DNA from: Massiliimalia timonensis
GTDB taxonomy: Bacteria > Bacillota > Clostridia > Oscillospirales > Ruminococcaceae
NCBI RefSeq assembly: GCF_900186585.1
Contig: NZ_FYDD01000003.1
Coordinates: 620,001 to 684,000 of the forward strand
Direction: 5' to 3'
DNA length: 64,000 nucleotides
Shown: piece after piece, positions 1 through 8,123 of the stretch
How positions within the stretch are numbered: position 1 is the first letter of the stretch
How the letters are laid out: every line of letters begins with the position of its first letter
Program-made: the position numbers and the translations under genes
Notes under the pieces: model-generated
Database searches by the model: none
What the model saw: the letters and a program-made list of their open reading frames with translations, nothing else
Told to the model about the DNA's origin: nothing

Positions 1-558
1 TTTGAAAAGGGGATCAAAAAAGCGGCGGTGATCGGCGGCGGTGTAGGCTGTGCGATCGCATATCCGCAGGCAAAGCTTCTGCACTCTATGGGGGTAAGTG
101 TGGACTTGATCGCGGGATTCCGGAGCAAGGATATTGTGATTTTAGAGGATGAGATGCGCGCAGTTTCGGACAATCTGATCATCACAACAGACGACGGTTC
201 TTACGCAAAGAAAGGCTTTGTAACAGACGCGCTTCGGGAATTGATCGATGCTGGAAACAAGTACGATGTCGTGGTAGCGATCGGACCAATCCCGATGATG
301 AAATTTGTATGTAAGGTCACAGAGCCGTATGGCATTAAGACGATCGTTTCCTTAAACCCAATTATGATCGACGGGACCGGCATGTGCGGCGGATGCCGTG
401 TAACGGTAGACGGGCAGATCAAATTTGCATGTGTGGATGGTCCGGACTTTGACGGACACAAGGTCGATTTTGACGAACTGATGCGCCGCAATTCCACCTA
501 TCAAAAAGCGGAACGGGAACGCGGCTGCCGGCTGATGAAACATCAGGCGGAGGAATAA
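1..558 (+). CDS. nfnA: NADH-dependent ferredoxin:NADP+ oxidoreductase subunit A (5' partial)
   Basis: The reading frame is open from base 1, so the gene begins outside the window and the GTG at 28 is internal; 185 C-terminal residues are visible. A glycine-rich nucleotide-binding stretch (VIGGGVGCAIAYPQAK) is followed at the C-terminus by a cysteine cluster (MCGGCRVTV...FACVDGP) typical of the [2Fe-2S] site of dihydroorotate-dehydrogenase electron-transfer-type flavoproteins (SudB/NfnA). In known NfnAB enzymes this FAD subunit pairs with a GltD-like flavoprotein to couple NADH and reduced ferredoxin to NADP+ reduction in the cytoplasm. The GltD-like partner lies immediately downstream, which supports NfnA over PyrK. 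The identity is family-based, and the lost N-terminus prevents a length check. Confidence 0.85.
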   Translation, partial: FEKGIKKAAVIGGGVGCAIAYPQAKLLHSMGVSVDLIAGFRSKDIVILEDEMRAVSDNLIITTDDGSYAKKGFVTDALRELIDAGNKYDVVVAIGPIPMMKFVCKVTEPYGIKTIVSLNPIMIDGTGMCGGCRVTVDGQIKFACVDGPDFDGHKVDFDELMRRNSTYQKAERERGCRLMKHQAEE

Positions 559-597
559 AGGACTTTTGGGGTTTTGAATGGAAAGGGAATGAGGAAG

Positions 598-1986
598 ATG
601 GCAAATATGTCGTTAGAAAAAATCAAGATGCCGGAACAGGATCCGAACGTCAGAAATAAGAATTTTGAAGAGGTCGCATTGGGCTATGATGAACTGATGG
701 CAATGGAAGAAGCGACCCGTTGCCTAAATTGTAAAAACAAGCCTTGTGTTTCCGGATGCCCAGTCAATGTACGGATCCCGGAATTTATCGAAAAGGTGGC
801 TGCTGGTGAATTTGCCGAGGCTTACCGGATCATTACTTCTACGAATGCCCTGCCGGCTGTATGTGGGCGTGTATGTCCGCAGGAATCACAGTGCGAGGGG
901 AAGTGTGTCCGCGGCATCAAGGGGGAACCGGTAGCGATCGGCCGTTTGGAGCGGTTTGTTGCGGATTGGTATATGAAAAACGGCACAGATAAGATTGAAA
1001 AGCCCGAATCCAACGGGAAAAAAGTCGCGGTGATCGGCGCAGGGCCCGCCGGACTTTCCTGCGCAGGCGATTTGGCGCGCAAGGGTTATAAGGTAACCAT
1101 TTTTGAGGCGTTCCACAAGGCCGGCGGCGTGCTGGTATATGGGATCCCGGAATTCCGGCTGCCGAAACGGATCGTTCAGAAAGAGATCGACAAGCTGGCA
1201 GAGCTTGGAGTGGATATTGAAACAAACATGGTGATCGGGAAGATCCTTTCTGTAGACGAGCTGTTTGAAATGGGCTATGAAGCTGTTTTCATCGGTTCTG
1301 GCGCAGGCCTGCCGAGCTTTTTAGGAATCGAAGGGGAAGCGTACATCGGCGTTTATTCTGCCAATGAATTTTTGACCCGCATCAACCTGATGAAGGCATA
1401 TAACGAAAATTATGACACCCCGATCCGCCATGCAAAAGCGGTGGCGGTCGTCGGCGGCGGAAACGTCGCTATGGACGCGGCAAGAAGCGCCAAGCGACTG
1501 GGCGCGGAACATGTATATATCGTGTACCGCCGTTCGGAAGAGGAGATGCCTGCAAGAGCAGAAGAGATCCACCATGCCAAAGAAGAGGGGATCGAGTTCA
1601 TGCTCCTGACTAATCCGACCAAGGTACTCGGCAATGAGAACGGAGAGGTTTGCGGATTGGAATGCGTGAAGATGGAGCTGGGCGAGCCGGACGAATCCGG
1701 ACGCCGCCGTCCGAAAGCGGTAGAGGGCAGTGAGTTTGTACTGGAGGTTGACAGTGTGATCATGTCTGTCGGTACTTCGCCAAACCCATTGATCCGCACT
1801 ACGACACAGGGGCTGGAGGCGAACCGCCGCGGCTGTTTGGTAGCAAATGAAGAAACGATGCAGACGACCCGGGAGGGCGTTTATGCGGGCGGCGACGCGG
1901 TGACCGGCGCGGCGACCGTGATTTTGGCGATGGGCGCTGGAAAAACCGCCGCAGCTTCGATTGATGAATACCTAAAAACCAAATAA
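598..1986 (+). CDS. nfnB: NADPH-dependent glutamate synthase small-chain-like flavoprotein (NfnB / GltA type)
   Basis: 462 residues. An N-terminal cysteine domain (CLNCKNKPCVSGCP, then CGRVCPQESQCEGKC) would bind [4Fe-4S] clusters. It is followed by two dinucleotide-binding folds (VIGAGPAGLSCAGDLARKGY for FAD, VVGGGNVAMDAARSAKRLG for NADPH) and a C-terminal GGDAVTGAATVILAMGAGK FAD motif. This is the architecture of GltD and of NfnB. No glutamate synthase large chain is nearby and nfnA lies 39 bases upstream, so an electron-bifurcating NfnAB complex is the better reading. Several starts are possible (TTG 574, ATG 589, 598, 607). I chose ATG 598 because a purine-rich GGAAAGGG lies about 11 bases upstream; the choice is not firm. 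Confidence 0.85.
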   Translation: MANMSLEKIKMPEQDPNVRNKNFEEVALGYDELMAMEEATRCLNCKNKPCVSGCPVNVRIPEFIEKVAAGEFAEAYRIITSTNALPAVCGRVCPQESQCEGKCVRGIKGEPVAIGRLERFVADWYMKNGTDKIEKPESNGKKVAVIGAGPAGLSCAGDLARKGYKVTIFEAFHKAGGVLVYGIPEFRLPKRIVQKEIDKLAELGVDIETNMVIGKILSVDELFEMGYEAVFIGSGAGLPSFLGIEGEAYIGVYSANEFLTRINLMKAYNENYDTPIRHAKAVAVVGGGNVAMDAARSAKRLGAEHVYIVYRRSEEEMPARAEEIHHAKEEGIEFMLLTNPTKVLGNENGEVCGLECVKMELGEPDESGRRRPKAVEGSEFVLEVDSVIMSVGTSPNPLIRTTTQGLEANRRGCLVANEETMQTTREGVYAGGDAVTGAATVILAMGAGKTAAASIDEYLKTK

Positions 1987-2019
1987 TGTAAAGATATTAT
2001 AAATGTTTGGAAATACTTC

Positions 2020-2048
2020 TTGCATCCTCTAAAAAAGAAGTGTATAAT
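2020..2048 (+). promoter_or_regulatory. Sigma-70-type promoter for yajC
   Basis: TTGCAT at 2020-2025 and a perfect TATAAT at 2043-2048 are separated by 17 bases. It is the only good promoter between nfnB and yajC and implies a 5' untranslated leader of about 135 bases that contains two strong hairpins. Confidence 0.7.
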
Positions 2049-2064
2049 ATCTTTGTCTGAATCT

Positions 2065-2139
2065 GTGGAAACAACGGTTTTTTCTGTTGTTTCCATTGGT
2101 TTGTCCGGCGTGCCTTATCCGGCTCACGATAAGGCGCCA
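2065..2139 (+). promoter_or_regulatory. Structured yajC leader with two hairpins
   Basis: Between the promoter and yajC there are two strong inverted repeats. The first has a perfect 10-base-pair stem (arms 2066-2075 and 2086-2095). The second pairs GCCTTATC near 2112 with GATAAGGC near 2128 and extends through flanking GGC/GCC. Neither is followed by a U-tract, so they do not look like terminators. I recognise no known riboswitch class. They may be leader RNA or mRNA-stabilising structure. Confidence 0.5.
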
Positions 2140-2189
2140 TTTCGGGAAAGTAAAAATATGTTTGTGGGTCAGAAAGGCATTGGGATAAT

Positions 2190-2528
2190 ATGAATTTTAT
2201 GAATGTATTGACTGCTGACACTTCAGCGCAGGCGGGCGGCGGGGCTTTATCGCTGTTAATTACGATCGGGCCGTTGATTTTAATGTTCGTGATCATGTAC
2301 TTTATTTTGATCCGTCCGCAGAAAAAGAAAGATAAAGAAACACAGAAAATGCGTCAGAACGTCCAGGTAGGGGACGAGATCACTACCATCGGCGGGATCA
2401 TCGGCTTGGTTGTCAGCTTGAAAGAGGACAACGTTGTCATCGAAACCGCGGGGGAAAGAAACAAGATCCGGATCAAGCGCTGGGCGATCCAGTCTAACGC
2501 GACAATCCACGACGATCTGGAAGGCTGA
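2190..2528 (+). CDS. yajC: Preprotein translocase accessory subunit YajC
   Basis: 112 residues with a short N-terminal segment, one hydrophobic helix (about residues 18-38: LLITIGPLILMFVIMYFILI) and the conserved RPQKKKDKETQKM motif, then a small cytoplasmic domain (VGDEITTIGGIIGLV). This is the canonical YajC layout. YajC associates with SecDF and SecYEG in the cytoplasmic membrane. Its gene is followed by a TIGR04086-like membrane protein and the SCIFF peptide system, an arrangement known from Clostridia where secDF is often close. secD and secF are not in this window. The ribosome binding site (GGG at 2183-2185) is weak. Confidence 0.92.
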   Translation: MNFMNVLTADTSAQAGGGALSLLITIGPLILMFVIMYFILIRPQKKKDKETQKMRQNVQVGDEITTIGGIIGLVVSLKEDNVVIETAGERNKIRIKRWAIQSNATIHDDLEG

Positions 2529-2597
2529 TTGGATTCGGCATAAAACTGCAAATGACGGAATATCCTTTAGTAAGAACTTCGCTGAGGGGGAATTATT

Positions 2598-3032
2598 GTG
2601 CCGACTGTTACTGCGTCGCAGAATAATAGAAAAAAAACTGTAAGATCATCTGTTTTTCCGGTCGTGGTCTGCATTGCAGGCGGTGAACTGGTTACGGTGA
2701 TCTTGGCAGCTTTCTTTTCCTTTGTTTTTGCTTTAGTGGATTTGCCGGAAATTGCCGTTATGGTTTTTGTGTTTGTTGCCTTGATCTTTGGTGCGGTGGT
2801 GACTGGCCGTTTATGTGCCAGGGCTTTCCCGGAGGAACGGGGGACCATGTCGATCATCTGTGGTTTAATGATGGTTTTGATTTTGGTACTGGCGAATTTG
2901 ATCTTTTTCCGGGAACCGATCACAGCATTAAGCTTTGGGAAATATGCGGCTATTTTACTGCCGGCATTTTTGATTGCCGCTGTGACAAAGCCGGCAAGAT
3001 CAAGAAGCAAAAAAAAGCTCAAAAAACGTTGA
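2598..3032 (+). CDS. TIGR04086-family four-helix membrane protein
   Basis: 144 residues, starting at GTG 2598 with GAGGGGG about 7 bases upstream. Four hydrophobic segments are visible (about residues 19-43, 49-68, 84-102 and 110-127), framed by a basic N-terminus (NNRKKTVR) and a very basic C-terminus (KPARSRSKKKLKKR). Size, topology and position between yajC and the SCIFF peptide match the TIGR04086 family of Clostridia, whose function is unknown. It lies 69 bases after yajC and is probably co-transcribed with it. Assignment rests on context and topology rather than on a catalytic motif. Confidence 0.7.
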   Translation: MPTVTASQNNRKKTVRSSVFPVVVCIAGGELVTVILAAFFSFVFALVDLPEIAVMVFVFVALIFGAVVTGRLCARAFPEERGTMSIICGLMMVLILVLANLIFFREPITALSFGKYAAILLPAFLIAAVTKPARSRSKKKLKKR

Positions 3033-3057
3033 ATCTTTGCTGTGGTTATGATATAAT
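3029..3057 (+). promoter_or_regulatory. Strong promoter for the SCIFF precursor gene
   Basis: TTGAAT (3029-3034), a 17-base spacer and a perfect TATAAT (3052-3057) preceded by TGA (3049-3051), which forms an extended -10. The -35 overlaps the stop of the upstream membrane-protein gene. It gives the tiny peptide gene its own transcript start near 3064. Confidence 0.8.
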
Positions 3058-3090
3058 AAAGGTATAGATTTTAGCAGAGGAGTAAAAGAA

Positions 3091-3234
3091 ATGAAACACG
3101 TTAAAACGTTGAATCAGGCAAATTTGAAAAAATCTGCTGCAACTGGCGGATGCGGTGAATGTCAGGCTTCCTGTCAGTCTGCTTGCAAAACTTCCTGTAC
3201 AGTAGCTAACCAGAAATGCGAACACAGTAAGTAA
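3091..3234 (+). CDS. scfA: SCIFF (six-cysteine-in-forty-five) ranthipeptide precursor
   Basis: A 47-residue reading frame starting at ATG 3091 behind AGAGGAG (about 8 bases upstream). The N-terminal half is a lysine-rich leader (MKHVKTLNQANLKKSAATGG). The core carries six cysteines at residues 21, 24, 28, 32, 36 and 43, in the pattern C-x2-C-x3-C-x3-C-x3-C-x6-C. This matches the SCIFF family, whose members are modified by a dedicated radical-SAM enzyme that installs thioether cross-links; that enzyme is encoded directly downstream. The gene has its own promoter and an efficient-looking terminator, which suggests the peptide is made in large excess over its maturase. The biological role of SCIFF peptides is unsettled; quorum sensing has been proposed for relatives. 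Confidence 0.93.
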   Translation: MKHVKTLNQANLKKSAATGGCGECQASCQSACKTSCTVANQKCEHSK

Positions 3235-3250
3235 GAATTTGTTTTCTTGC

Positions 3251-3284
3251 ATTAAGGGACATGAAGATGTCCCTTAATTTTTTG
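3251..3284 (+). terminator. Intrinsic terminator after scfA
   Basis: A perfect 12-base-pair stem (arms 3251-3262 and 3267-3278, loop GAAG) runs into a T-tract. It lies between scfA and scfB, so partial read-through would set a high precursor to maturase ratio. Confidence 0.88.
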
Positions 3285-3309
3285 TATTTCTCAAAAAGAA
3301 AGGATGTTA

Positions 3310-3332
3310 GTGTGAAAAATACTTTTTCACAC
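3310..3332 (+). repeat. Inverted repeat in the scfA-scfB gap
   Basis: GTGTGAAAAA (3310-3319) and TTTTTCACAC (3323-3332) form a perfect 10-base-pair stem with a three-base loop, 26 bases after the scfA terminator. It could be a second RNA hairpin limiting read-through into scfB or a protein-binding palindrome. The remainder up to 3400 shows only a weak hairpin (CGGCTTCGCCG near 3375). Confidence 0.45.
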
Positions 3333-3421
3333 CCCGTTTTTGTGCTTTTGCTGCAAAAAGCAAAGCGGCAACCGGCTTCGCCGAGCGGCACAAATTCCGA
3401 AGAAAGGAATGATTGATTTTT

Positions 3422-4801
3422 ATGATCCATCAATATCGCATGAATGGGTATGACATTGTACTGGATGTCAATTCAGGCGCGGTCCATGTCGTGGATGACA
3501 TTGTATATGATTTACTGGAGCTGCTTAAAGCCCCACTTGCAGAGGAATGTCCAAAAGCAGTGCTGGAAGCACTGGAGGGGCGTTATCCAAAAGAGGAACT
3601 TCTGGCGGCTTATCAGGAAATTTTAGAGCTTTACCATGCGGACGTGCTGTTTTCTTCCGATGATTATGAACAGTATGCCGATATGATGGTAGCTTCTCCT
3701 ATTAAGGCGATGTGCCTGCACGTTGCGCACGACTGCAACCTGCGGTGTAAATATTGTTTTGCCTCCACCGGGGATTTTGGCGGCGGAAGAAAGCTTTTGG
3801 ACGCTGAAACCGGGAAAAAGGCGATCGACTTTTTGCTCAAATATTCTTACGGGCGGCGCAATATTGAACTGGATTTCTTTGGCGGAGAGCCGTTGATGAA
3901 CTTTGATGTGGTAAAAGAAGTGGTGGATTATGCCCGCAGCAAGGAAGAAGAGTATGGCAAGAATTTCCGCTTTACAATTACGACAAATGGTGTTTTACTG
4001 GATGACGCAAAGATCGATTACATCAATAAGGAAATGTCCAATGTAGTTTTGTCCATTGACGGGCGGAAAGAGATCAACGACCTGCTTCGGCCTGCAGTAA
4101 ACGGGAAGGGAAGCTATGACGTGATCGTTCCGCGTTATCAGAGATTGGTGGAAAAACGCCGTAACAATGAAGAAGACCGCTGGCAATACTATGTCCGCGG
4201 GACCTTTACCAAGCACAACCTGGATTTTGCAAAAGATGTGATGCATCTTAACGAGCTGGGCTTTGACCAGATCTCGATCGAGCCGGTGGTATCGGAAGAC
4301 TACCGGGATTATGCGATCACAGAAAAGGAACTGCCGCGGATCTTTGAAGAATATGAGGAGCTGGCGAAGCAGATGATCGCTTTGAAAAAAGCCGGCAAAG
4401 GCTTTAATTTCTTCCATTTTATGATCGACCTTGACCAAGGGCCTTGTGCGATCAAGCGTCTGCGCGGCTGTGGCTGCGGTAACGAATATGTCGCGGTGAC
4501 GCCGGATGGAGATGTATATCCCTGCCACCAGTTTGTGGGGATGGAAGACTGGAAAATGGGTAGCGTCCACGATTTAACGGTTGATTTCAAGAAAAAAGAT
4601 TATTTTGCAAAGGCAAATATTTACTCCAAAGAAGAGTGTAAAAACTGCTGGGCAAAATTTTATTGCAGCGGCGGGTGCAATGCGAACAGCTATCAATACG
4701 CCGGGGACATCCACAAACCGCACCGCATTTCCTGCGAGTTGGAGAAGAAGCGTCTGGAATGCGCGATCATGATCAAAGCGGCGATGGCCGGGGAAGATTA
4801 A
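3422..4801 (+). CDS. scfB: SCIFF radical-SAM maturase (thioether cross-link-forming, SPASM)
   Basis: 459 residues. An N-terminal peptide-recognition region (MIHQYRMNGYDIVLDVNSGA) precedes the radical-SAM motif C-x3-C-x2-C (C105, C109, C112: DCNLRCKYC). A C-terminal SPASM/twitch domain rich in cysteines (CGCGNEYVAVTPDGDVYPC; CKNCWAKFYCSGGC) would hold the auxiliary [4Fe-4S] clusters. This is the architecture of the SCIFF maturase family, which reductively cleaves SAM to cross-link cysteines of the precursor; scfA lies upstream. ATG 3422 fits the family N-terminus. The purine-rich AGAAAGGA at 3401-3408 is somewhat far (13 bases), and a TTG at 3413 in the same frame is the alternative. Confidence 0.92.
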   Translation: MIHQYRMNGYDIVLDVNSGAVHVVDDIVYDLLELLKAPLAEECPKAVLEALEGRYPKEELLAAYQEILELYHADVLFSSDDYEQYADMMVASPIKAMCLHVAHDCNLRCKYCFASTGDFGGGRKLLDAETGKKAIDFLLKYSYGRRNIELDFFGGEPLMNFDVVKEVVDYARSKEEEYGKNFRFTITTNGVLLDDAKIDYINKEMSNVVLSIDGRKEINDLLRPAVNGKGSYDVIVPRYQRLVEKRRNNEEDRWQYYVRGTFTKHNLDFAKDVMHLNELGFDQISIEPVVSEDYRDYAITEKELPRIFEEYEELAKQMIALKKAGKGFNFFHFMIDLDQGPCAIKRLRGCGCGNEYVAVTPDGDVYPCHQFVGMEDWKMGSVHDLTVDFKKKDYFAKANIYSKEECKNCWAKFYCSGGCNANSYQYAGDIHKPHRISCELEKKRLECAIMIKAAMAGED

Positions 4802-4814
4802 AGGAGAAGTGGCA

Positions 4815-5606
4815 ATGAATGAGATCGGTTTTATCGGAGCTGGAAATATGGCGACTGCCATTATCAAAGGGTACATAAAGCACGCAGTTTCCGATATTTT
4901 TGTGTATGACATCAATCCGGAACAGGTTCAAAGGTTAGCTGGGATCGGCGCTAAGCCGAAGGCTTCTGCCGGGGAGCTTGCCGAAAGCGTGAAATACCTG
5001 TTTTTGGCAGTGAAGCCGCAGAACTTTGGAGAGGTGTTGGAAGAACTGAAAGGCCATGTATCGGCGGATACGGTGATCGTCTCAATCGCTGCGGGAATCT
5101 CGTCCGATTATATCAAAGAGGGTCTGGGCTTTGATGTGAAGGTGGTTCGGGTGATGCCGAATACACCATTGCTGCTGGGCTGCGGCGCTTCAGCTTTGGC
5201 GCAGATTGCCCCGGCTACCGAGGAAGAATTTTCGTTCTGCTGTGAGATTTTTAAAGCCTCCGGAGAGATTGCCGTAGTACGGGAAGACCAGATCAACGCG
5301 ATCATTTCTGTCAGTGGGAGCACGCCGGCTTATATTTACCAGATCACAAAGCATTTTGTGGATTACGCAGAGGAAAGCGGGCTGGACCGGCAGATGGCGC
5401 TTTCTATGTTTTGCCAGACCTTGACCGGTTCTGCCAAGATGATGACCGAATCTGGGTACTCATTAGATGAGTTGATCCAGATGGTGTCCTCCAAGGGTGG
5501 CACGACTATTGCCGGGCTGACTTCTTTCGCAGAGGATGGCTTGGGAGATATGATAAAAAAAGCCTGCGACTGTTGTACAAAACGTGCAATTGAATTGGCG
5601 AAATAG
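4815..5606 (+). CDS. proC: Pyrroline-5-carboxylate reductase
   Basis: 263 residues with the N-terminal NAD(P)-binding loop IGFIGAGNMATAIIKGY, the VSIAAGIS and VMPNTP segments, and the C-terminal P5CR signature region (VSGSTPAYIYQITKHFVDYA and SSKGGTTIAGL). It catalyses the last step of proline synthesis in the cytoplasm. Start ATG 4815 has AAGGAG 8 bases upstream; an in-frame GTG at 4809 sits on that ribosome-binding site and is less likely. The gene begins 13 bases after scfB, so it may share that transcript, but no functional link is implied. Confidence 0.95.
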   Translation: MNEIGFIGAGNMATAIIKGYIKHAVSDIFVYDINPEQVQRLAGIGAKPKASAGELAESVKYLFLAVKPQNFGEVLEELKGHVSADTVIVSIAAGISSDYIKEGLGFDVKVVRVMPNTPLLLGCGASALAQIAPATEEEFSFCCEIFKASGEIAVVREDQINAIISVSGSTPAYIYQITKHFVDYAEESGLDRQMALSMFCQTLTGSAKMMTESGYSLDELIQMVSSKGGTTIAGLTSFAEDGLGDMIKKACDCCTKRAIELAK

Positions 5607-5666
5607 AATAATTCAGAGTTTCGTAACATATATATTATCATAATCTTTTATGATAGGAATGATGTT

Positions 5667-6383
5667 ATGATTCGGACAAGCGGTTTTACACCCGTGGCTT
5701 CGGCTCCGGTGACAGAACCCTCAAAAGAACGGATGGCTCCGGCAAAACCCACAGAGACACAACCTCCCTTACGAACGGTCAAACAGGTTTCGGTGAAACG
5801 GACACGTTCGGCAAGGATGCTTTATACATTACTGGCAGTTTTTCTGGTCGGCATGCTGTATGGCGCAGTATTCCTACAGACAGAGGACGGAGGGCTATGG
5901 TCCAAGATGTCGGCGATCAATCAGTCGTATCTGTATGCGGCGGAAAGCCAAAGCATGTTTGCGAACTTTTTAAATTCGCTGACTTCCTCCTGTGTTTTTC
6001 TGGCATTGTCGTTTTTAGGCGGATTATGCGCAGTTGGGCAGCCGGTTTCTGTTTTGACACTGTTTATCCGTGGATTGGGGATCGGCAGTTATATGGGGTA
6101 CTTTTATTTGGTGCACAGTGTGCAGGGGGTTGCGTATTCTTTGCTGCTGATCGTTCCGGGGGTATTAGTTTCGGTACTTGCACTGGGGTTATCATGCCGG
6201 GAATCTTTGCGGATGTCAAACCGGATTTTGTGTTCTTTCCTGCGGGGAGAGGCATTGTTGAACCGTGAGATTTTCACGTTATATTTGAAAAAGCACCTGA
6301 TCTTATTTATCTTCTTAGTCGCTTCCGCTGGGCTGGATTGTATTTTACGGGCTGTTTTTTCAGGGATTTTTCATTTAGGGTAA
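5667..6383 (+). CDS. SpoIIM-like (stage II sporulation protein M family) membrane protein
   Basis: 238 residues. A hydrophilic basic N-terminus (about 48 residues) is followed by five hydrophobic segments with the pattern of the SpoIIM/DUF95 family (FLVGMLYGAVFL; NFLNSLTSSCVFLALSFLGG; FIRGLGIGSYMGYFY; GVLVSVLALGLSCRESL; a C-terminal helix). In Bacillus, SpoIIM belongs to the engulfment complex with SpoIID and SpoIIP. Relatives occur in many Firmicutes, including organisms not known to sporulate, so this alone does not prove sporulation. Its neighbours give no sporulation context. The gene starts 60 bases after proC. Confidence 0.65.
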   Translation: MIRTSGFTPVASAPVTEPSKERMAPAKPTETQPPLRTVKQVSVKRTRSARMLYTLLAVFLVGMLYGAVFLQTEDGGLWSKMSAINQSYLYAAESQSMFANFLNSLTSSCVFLALSFLGGLCAVGQPVSVLTLFIRGLGIGSYMGYFYLVHSVQGVAYSLLLIVPGVLVSVLALGLSCRESLRMSNRILCSFLRGEALLNREIFTLYLKKHLILFIFLVASAGLDCILRAVFSGIFHLG

Positions 6384-6433
6384 AAGACAGGAAGCGAAAA
6401 AAGATCATCGTGTAAAAAAGAGGAGATGTATCC

Positions 6434-7267
6434 ATGGCTGGATTTTTTGGGTTGTTCGATTATTCCAAACCGGGAAAAGGGGTCGACAAAAACGGCCCCC
6501 AGAAGAAACGGTTTTTCCATTTCTTTGAACTGTATTTTAGAAAGTTCTGGAAGCTGATCACGCTGAACATGCTGTATGTTCTGTTTTGCATCCCGATCGT
6601 GACGATCGGCCCTGCAACAGCGGCAATGACCTACATTTTAAAGAATTATACCATGGAACGCCCGGTATTCTTATGGTCTGATTTTTGGGAAGCGTTTAAG
6701 AAAAACTGGAAACAGGGATTTTTAATGGGCTTGATCGACGCCGTGCTTTTCATAGTAAGTATTGTTTCTTGCCGGTTCTATTATGCGAGTGTGGAAACAA
6801 ACAGCTTTTTCTATGTGCCTTTGGTATTGGTTTTAAGCTTAACATTTGTGGCTTTGCTTGCCAGCATGTACATGTTCATTATGATCCCTATTTTGGATAT
6901 GAAATTTAAGCCTATGCTGAAAAATGCGCTTCTTTTGTCTGTTTTAGGGATCAAAACAAATATCCTGACTGCGTTGTTTGTAGCGGCGCTGTCCATTTTG
7001 ATGTTCCTGTTTTTCCCGATCACCCTTCTGGTTGCATTGGTGCTGTTCTTTTCAACCGTTTGGTTTATCATGACCTTTAACTCGTTCCAGTATGTTGAAA
7101 AATACATTATTGACCCGTATTATGAACAGATCGGGGAAAAACGTCCTGATGTGTTAAACCTGGACGATATGGATGAAGACGATTTTGTTTTTGAAGATAT
7201 TGGCTCCAAGGAAGTACCGGTAAATATCAAAGGGAATTCTAAAACAAAATCAAAAACGATTAAATAA
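6434..7267 (+). CDS. YesL-like (DUF624) membrane protein
   Basis: 277 residues. The N-terminus (MAGFFGLFDYSKPGKGV...KRFFHFFELYFRKFWKLI) and the following segment (NMLYVLFCIPIVTIGPATAAM) match the YesL/DUF624 family, usually found near carbohydrate uptake genes. About five membrane helices are visible before an acidic C-terminal tail (DDMDEDDFVFEDIG). The start ATG 6434 has GAGGAG 8 bases upstream. It is followed after 10 bases by a HAD phosphatase gene. The molecular function is unknown. Confidence 0.8.
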   Translation: MAGFFGLFDYSKPGKGVDKNGPQKKRFFHFFELYFRKFWKLITLNMLYVLFCIPIVTIGPATAAMTYILKNYTMERPVFLWSDFWEAFKKNWKQGFLMGLIDAVLFIVSIVSCRFYYASVETNSFFYVPLVLVLSLTFVALLASMYMFIMIPILDMKFKPMLKNALLLSVLGIKTNILTALFVAALSILMFLFFPITLLVALVLFFSTVWFIMTFNSFQYVEKYIIDPYYEQIGEKRPDVLNLDDMDEDDFVFEDIGSKEVPVNIKGNSKTKSKTIK

Positions 7268-7277
7268 GGACCATTCT

Positions 7278-8063
7278 ATGAACCTTTTAAAAAATATCAG
7301 ACTGTTTTTATTGGATATGGACGGTACCTTTTATTTAGGGGATCGGGTACTTGAGGGTTCCCGTCCGTTCGTAGACAAAATCGCTGCCATGCCAGACTGT
7401 CAGCTTGCTTTTTTAACGAATAATTCTTCCAAAAACCGGATGGACTATGTAAAAAAGCTTCAAAAAATGGGATTTTCCTTCTCGGAGAATCAGGTCATTA
7501 CTTCCGGTGAGGCGACAACAATCTATTTGAACCGGCAAAGGCCCGGGGCGAGGGTGTTTTTGCTGGGCACGCCAAGCTTGGAGCAAGAATTTGAGGAAGC
7601 CGGTTTTATATTAACCGATGCGGAACCGGATTTTGCAGTATTGGGATTTGACCAGTGCCTGACATATGAACGGCTGAGAAAATTATGTGATTTTGTGCGT
7701 GCCGACGTACCATATATTGCGACACATCCGGATTTTAACTGCCCGATAGAAAACGGTGGCTTTATTCCGGATACCGGTGCAATGATGGCGTTTGTAGAGG
7801 CTTCGACTGGAAAAAGGCCGCTGGTAATCGGAAAACCGAACCGGTATATCATTGACGCGGCGGCAGACAAGTTTCGGATCCCGCATGAGGAGATCGCTAT
7901 GGTCGGCGACCGGCTATATACAGACATTGCTGTAGGCGCACAGGCGGGGATCACTTCCATTTTAGTTTTGAGCGGGGAGACCGGGAGGCAGGATCTGGAA
8001 GGTTCTGAAATTCAGCCGGATTATATTTTTGAAGATCTGGGAGAATTGGCAAAACAGCTTTAA
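7278..8063 (+). CDS. HAD-IIA family phosphatase (NagD-like)
   Basis: 261 residues. Motif I LFLLDMDGTFYLGD, motif II FLTNNSS and the C-terminal motifs KPNRYIIDAAAD and MVGDRLYTDIAVGAQAGI define a class-IIA HAD hydrolase of the NagD / p-nitrophenylphosphatase type. These are cytoplasmic Mg2+-dependent phosphatases of sugar or nucleoside monophosphates. The substrate cannot be deduced here. It sits 10 bases after the YesL-like gene and ends just before a terminator. Confidence 0.88.
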   Translation: MNLLKNIRLFLLDMDGTFYLGDRVLEGSRPFVDKIAAMPDCQLAFLTNNSSKNRMDYVKKLQKMGFSFSENQVITSGEATTIYLNRQRPGARVFLLGTPSLEQEFEEAGFILTDAEPDFAVLGFDQCLTYERLRKLCDFVRADVPYIATHPDFNCPIENGGFIPDTGAMMAFVEASTGKRPLVIGKPNRYIIDAAADKFRIPHEEIAMVGDRLYTDIAVGAQAGITSILVLSGETGRQDLEGSEIQPDYIFEDLGELAKQL

Positions 8064-8071
8064 GAACGATC

Positions 8072-8098
8072 ACAGGACGGAAAGCTCCGTCCTGTTTT
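8072..8098 (+). terminator. Intrinsic terminator after the HAD-IIA gene
   Basis: ACAGGACGGA (8072-8081) pairs with TCCGTCCTGT (8085-8094), followed by TTT. The T-tract is short, so termination may be incomplete before the next gene at 8124. Confidence 0.7.
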
Positions 8099-8123
8099 GC
8101 TGTGAAAGAAAAGGGGGACAAAC

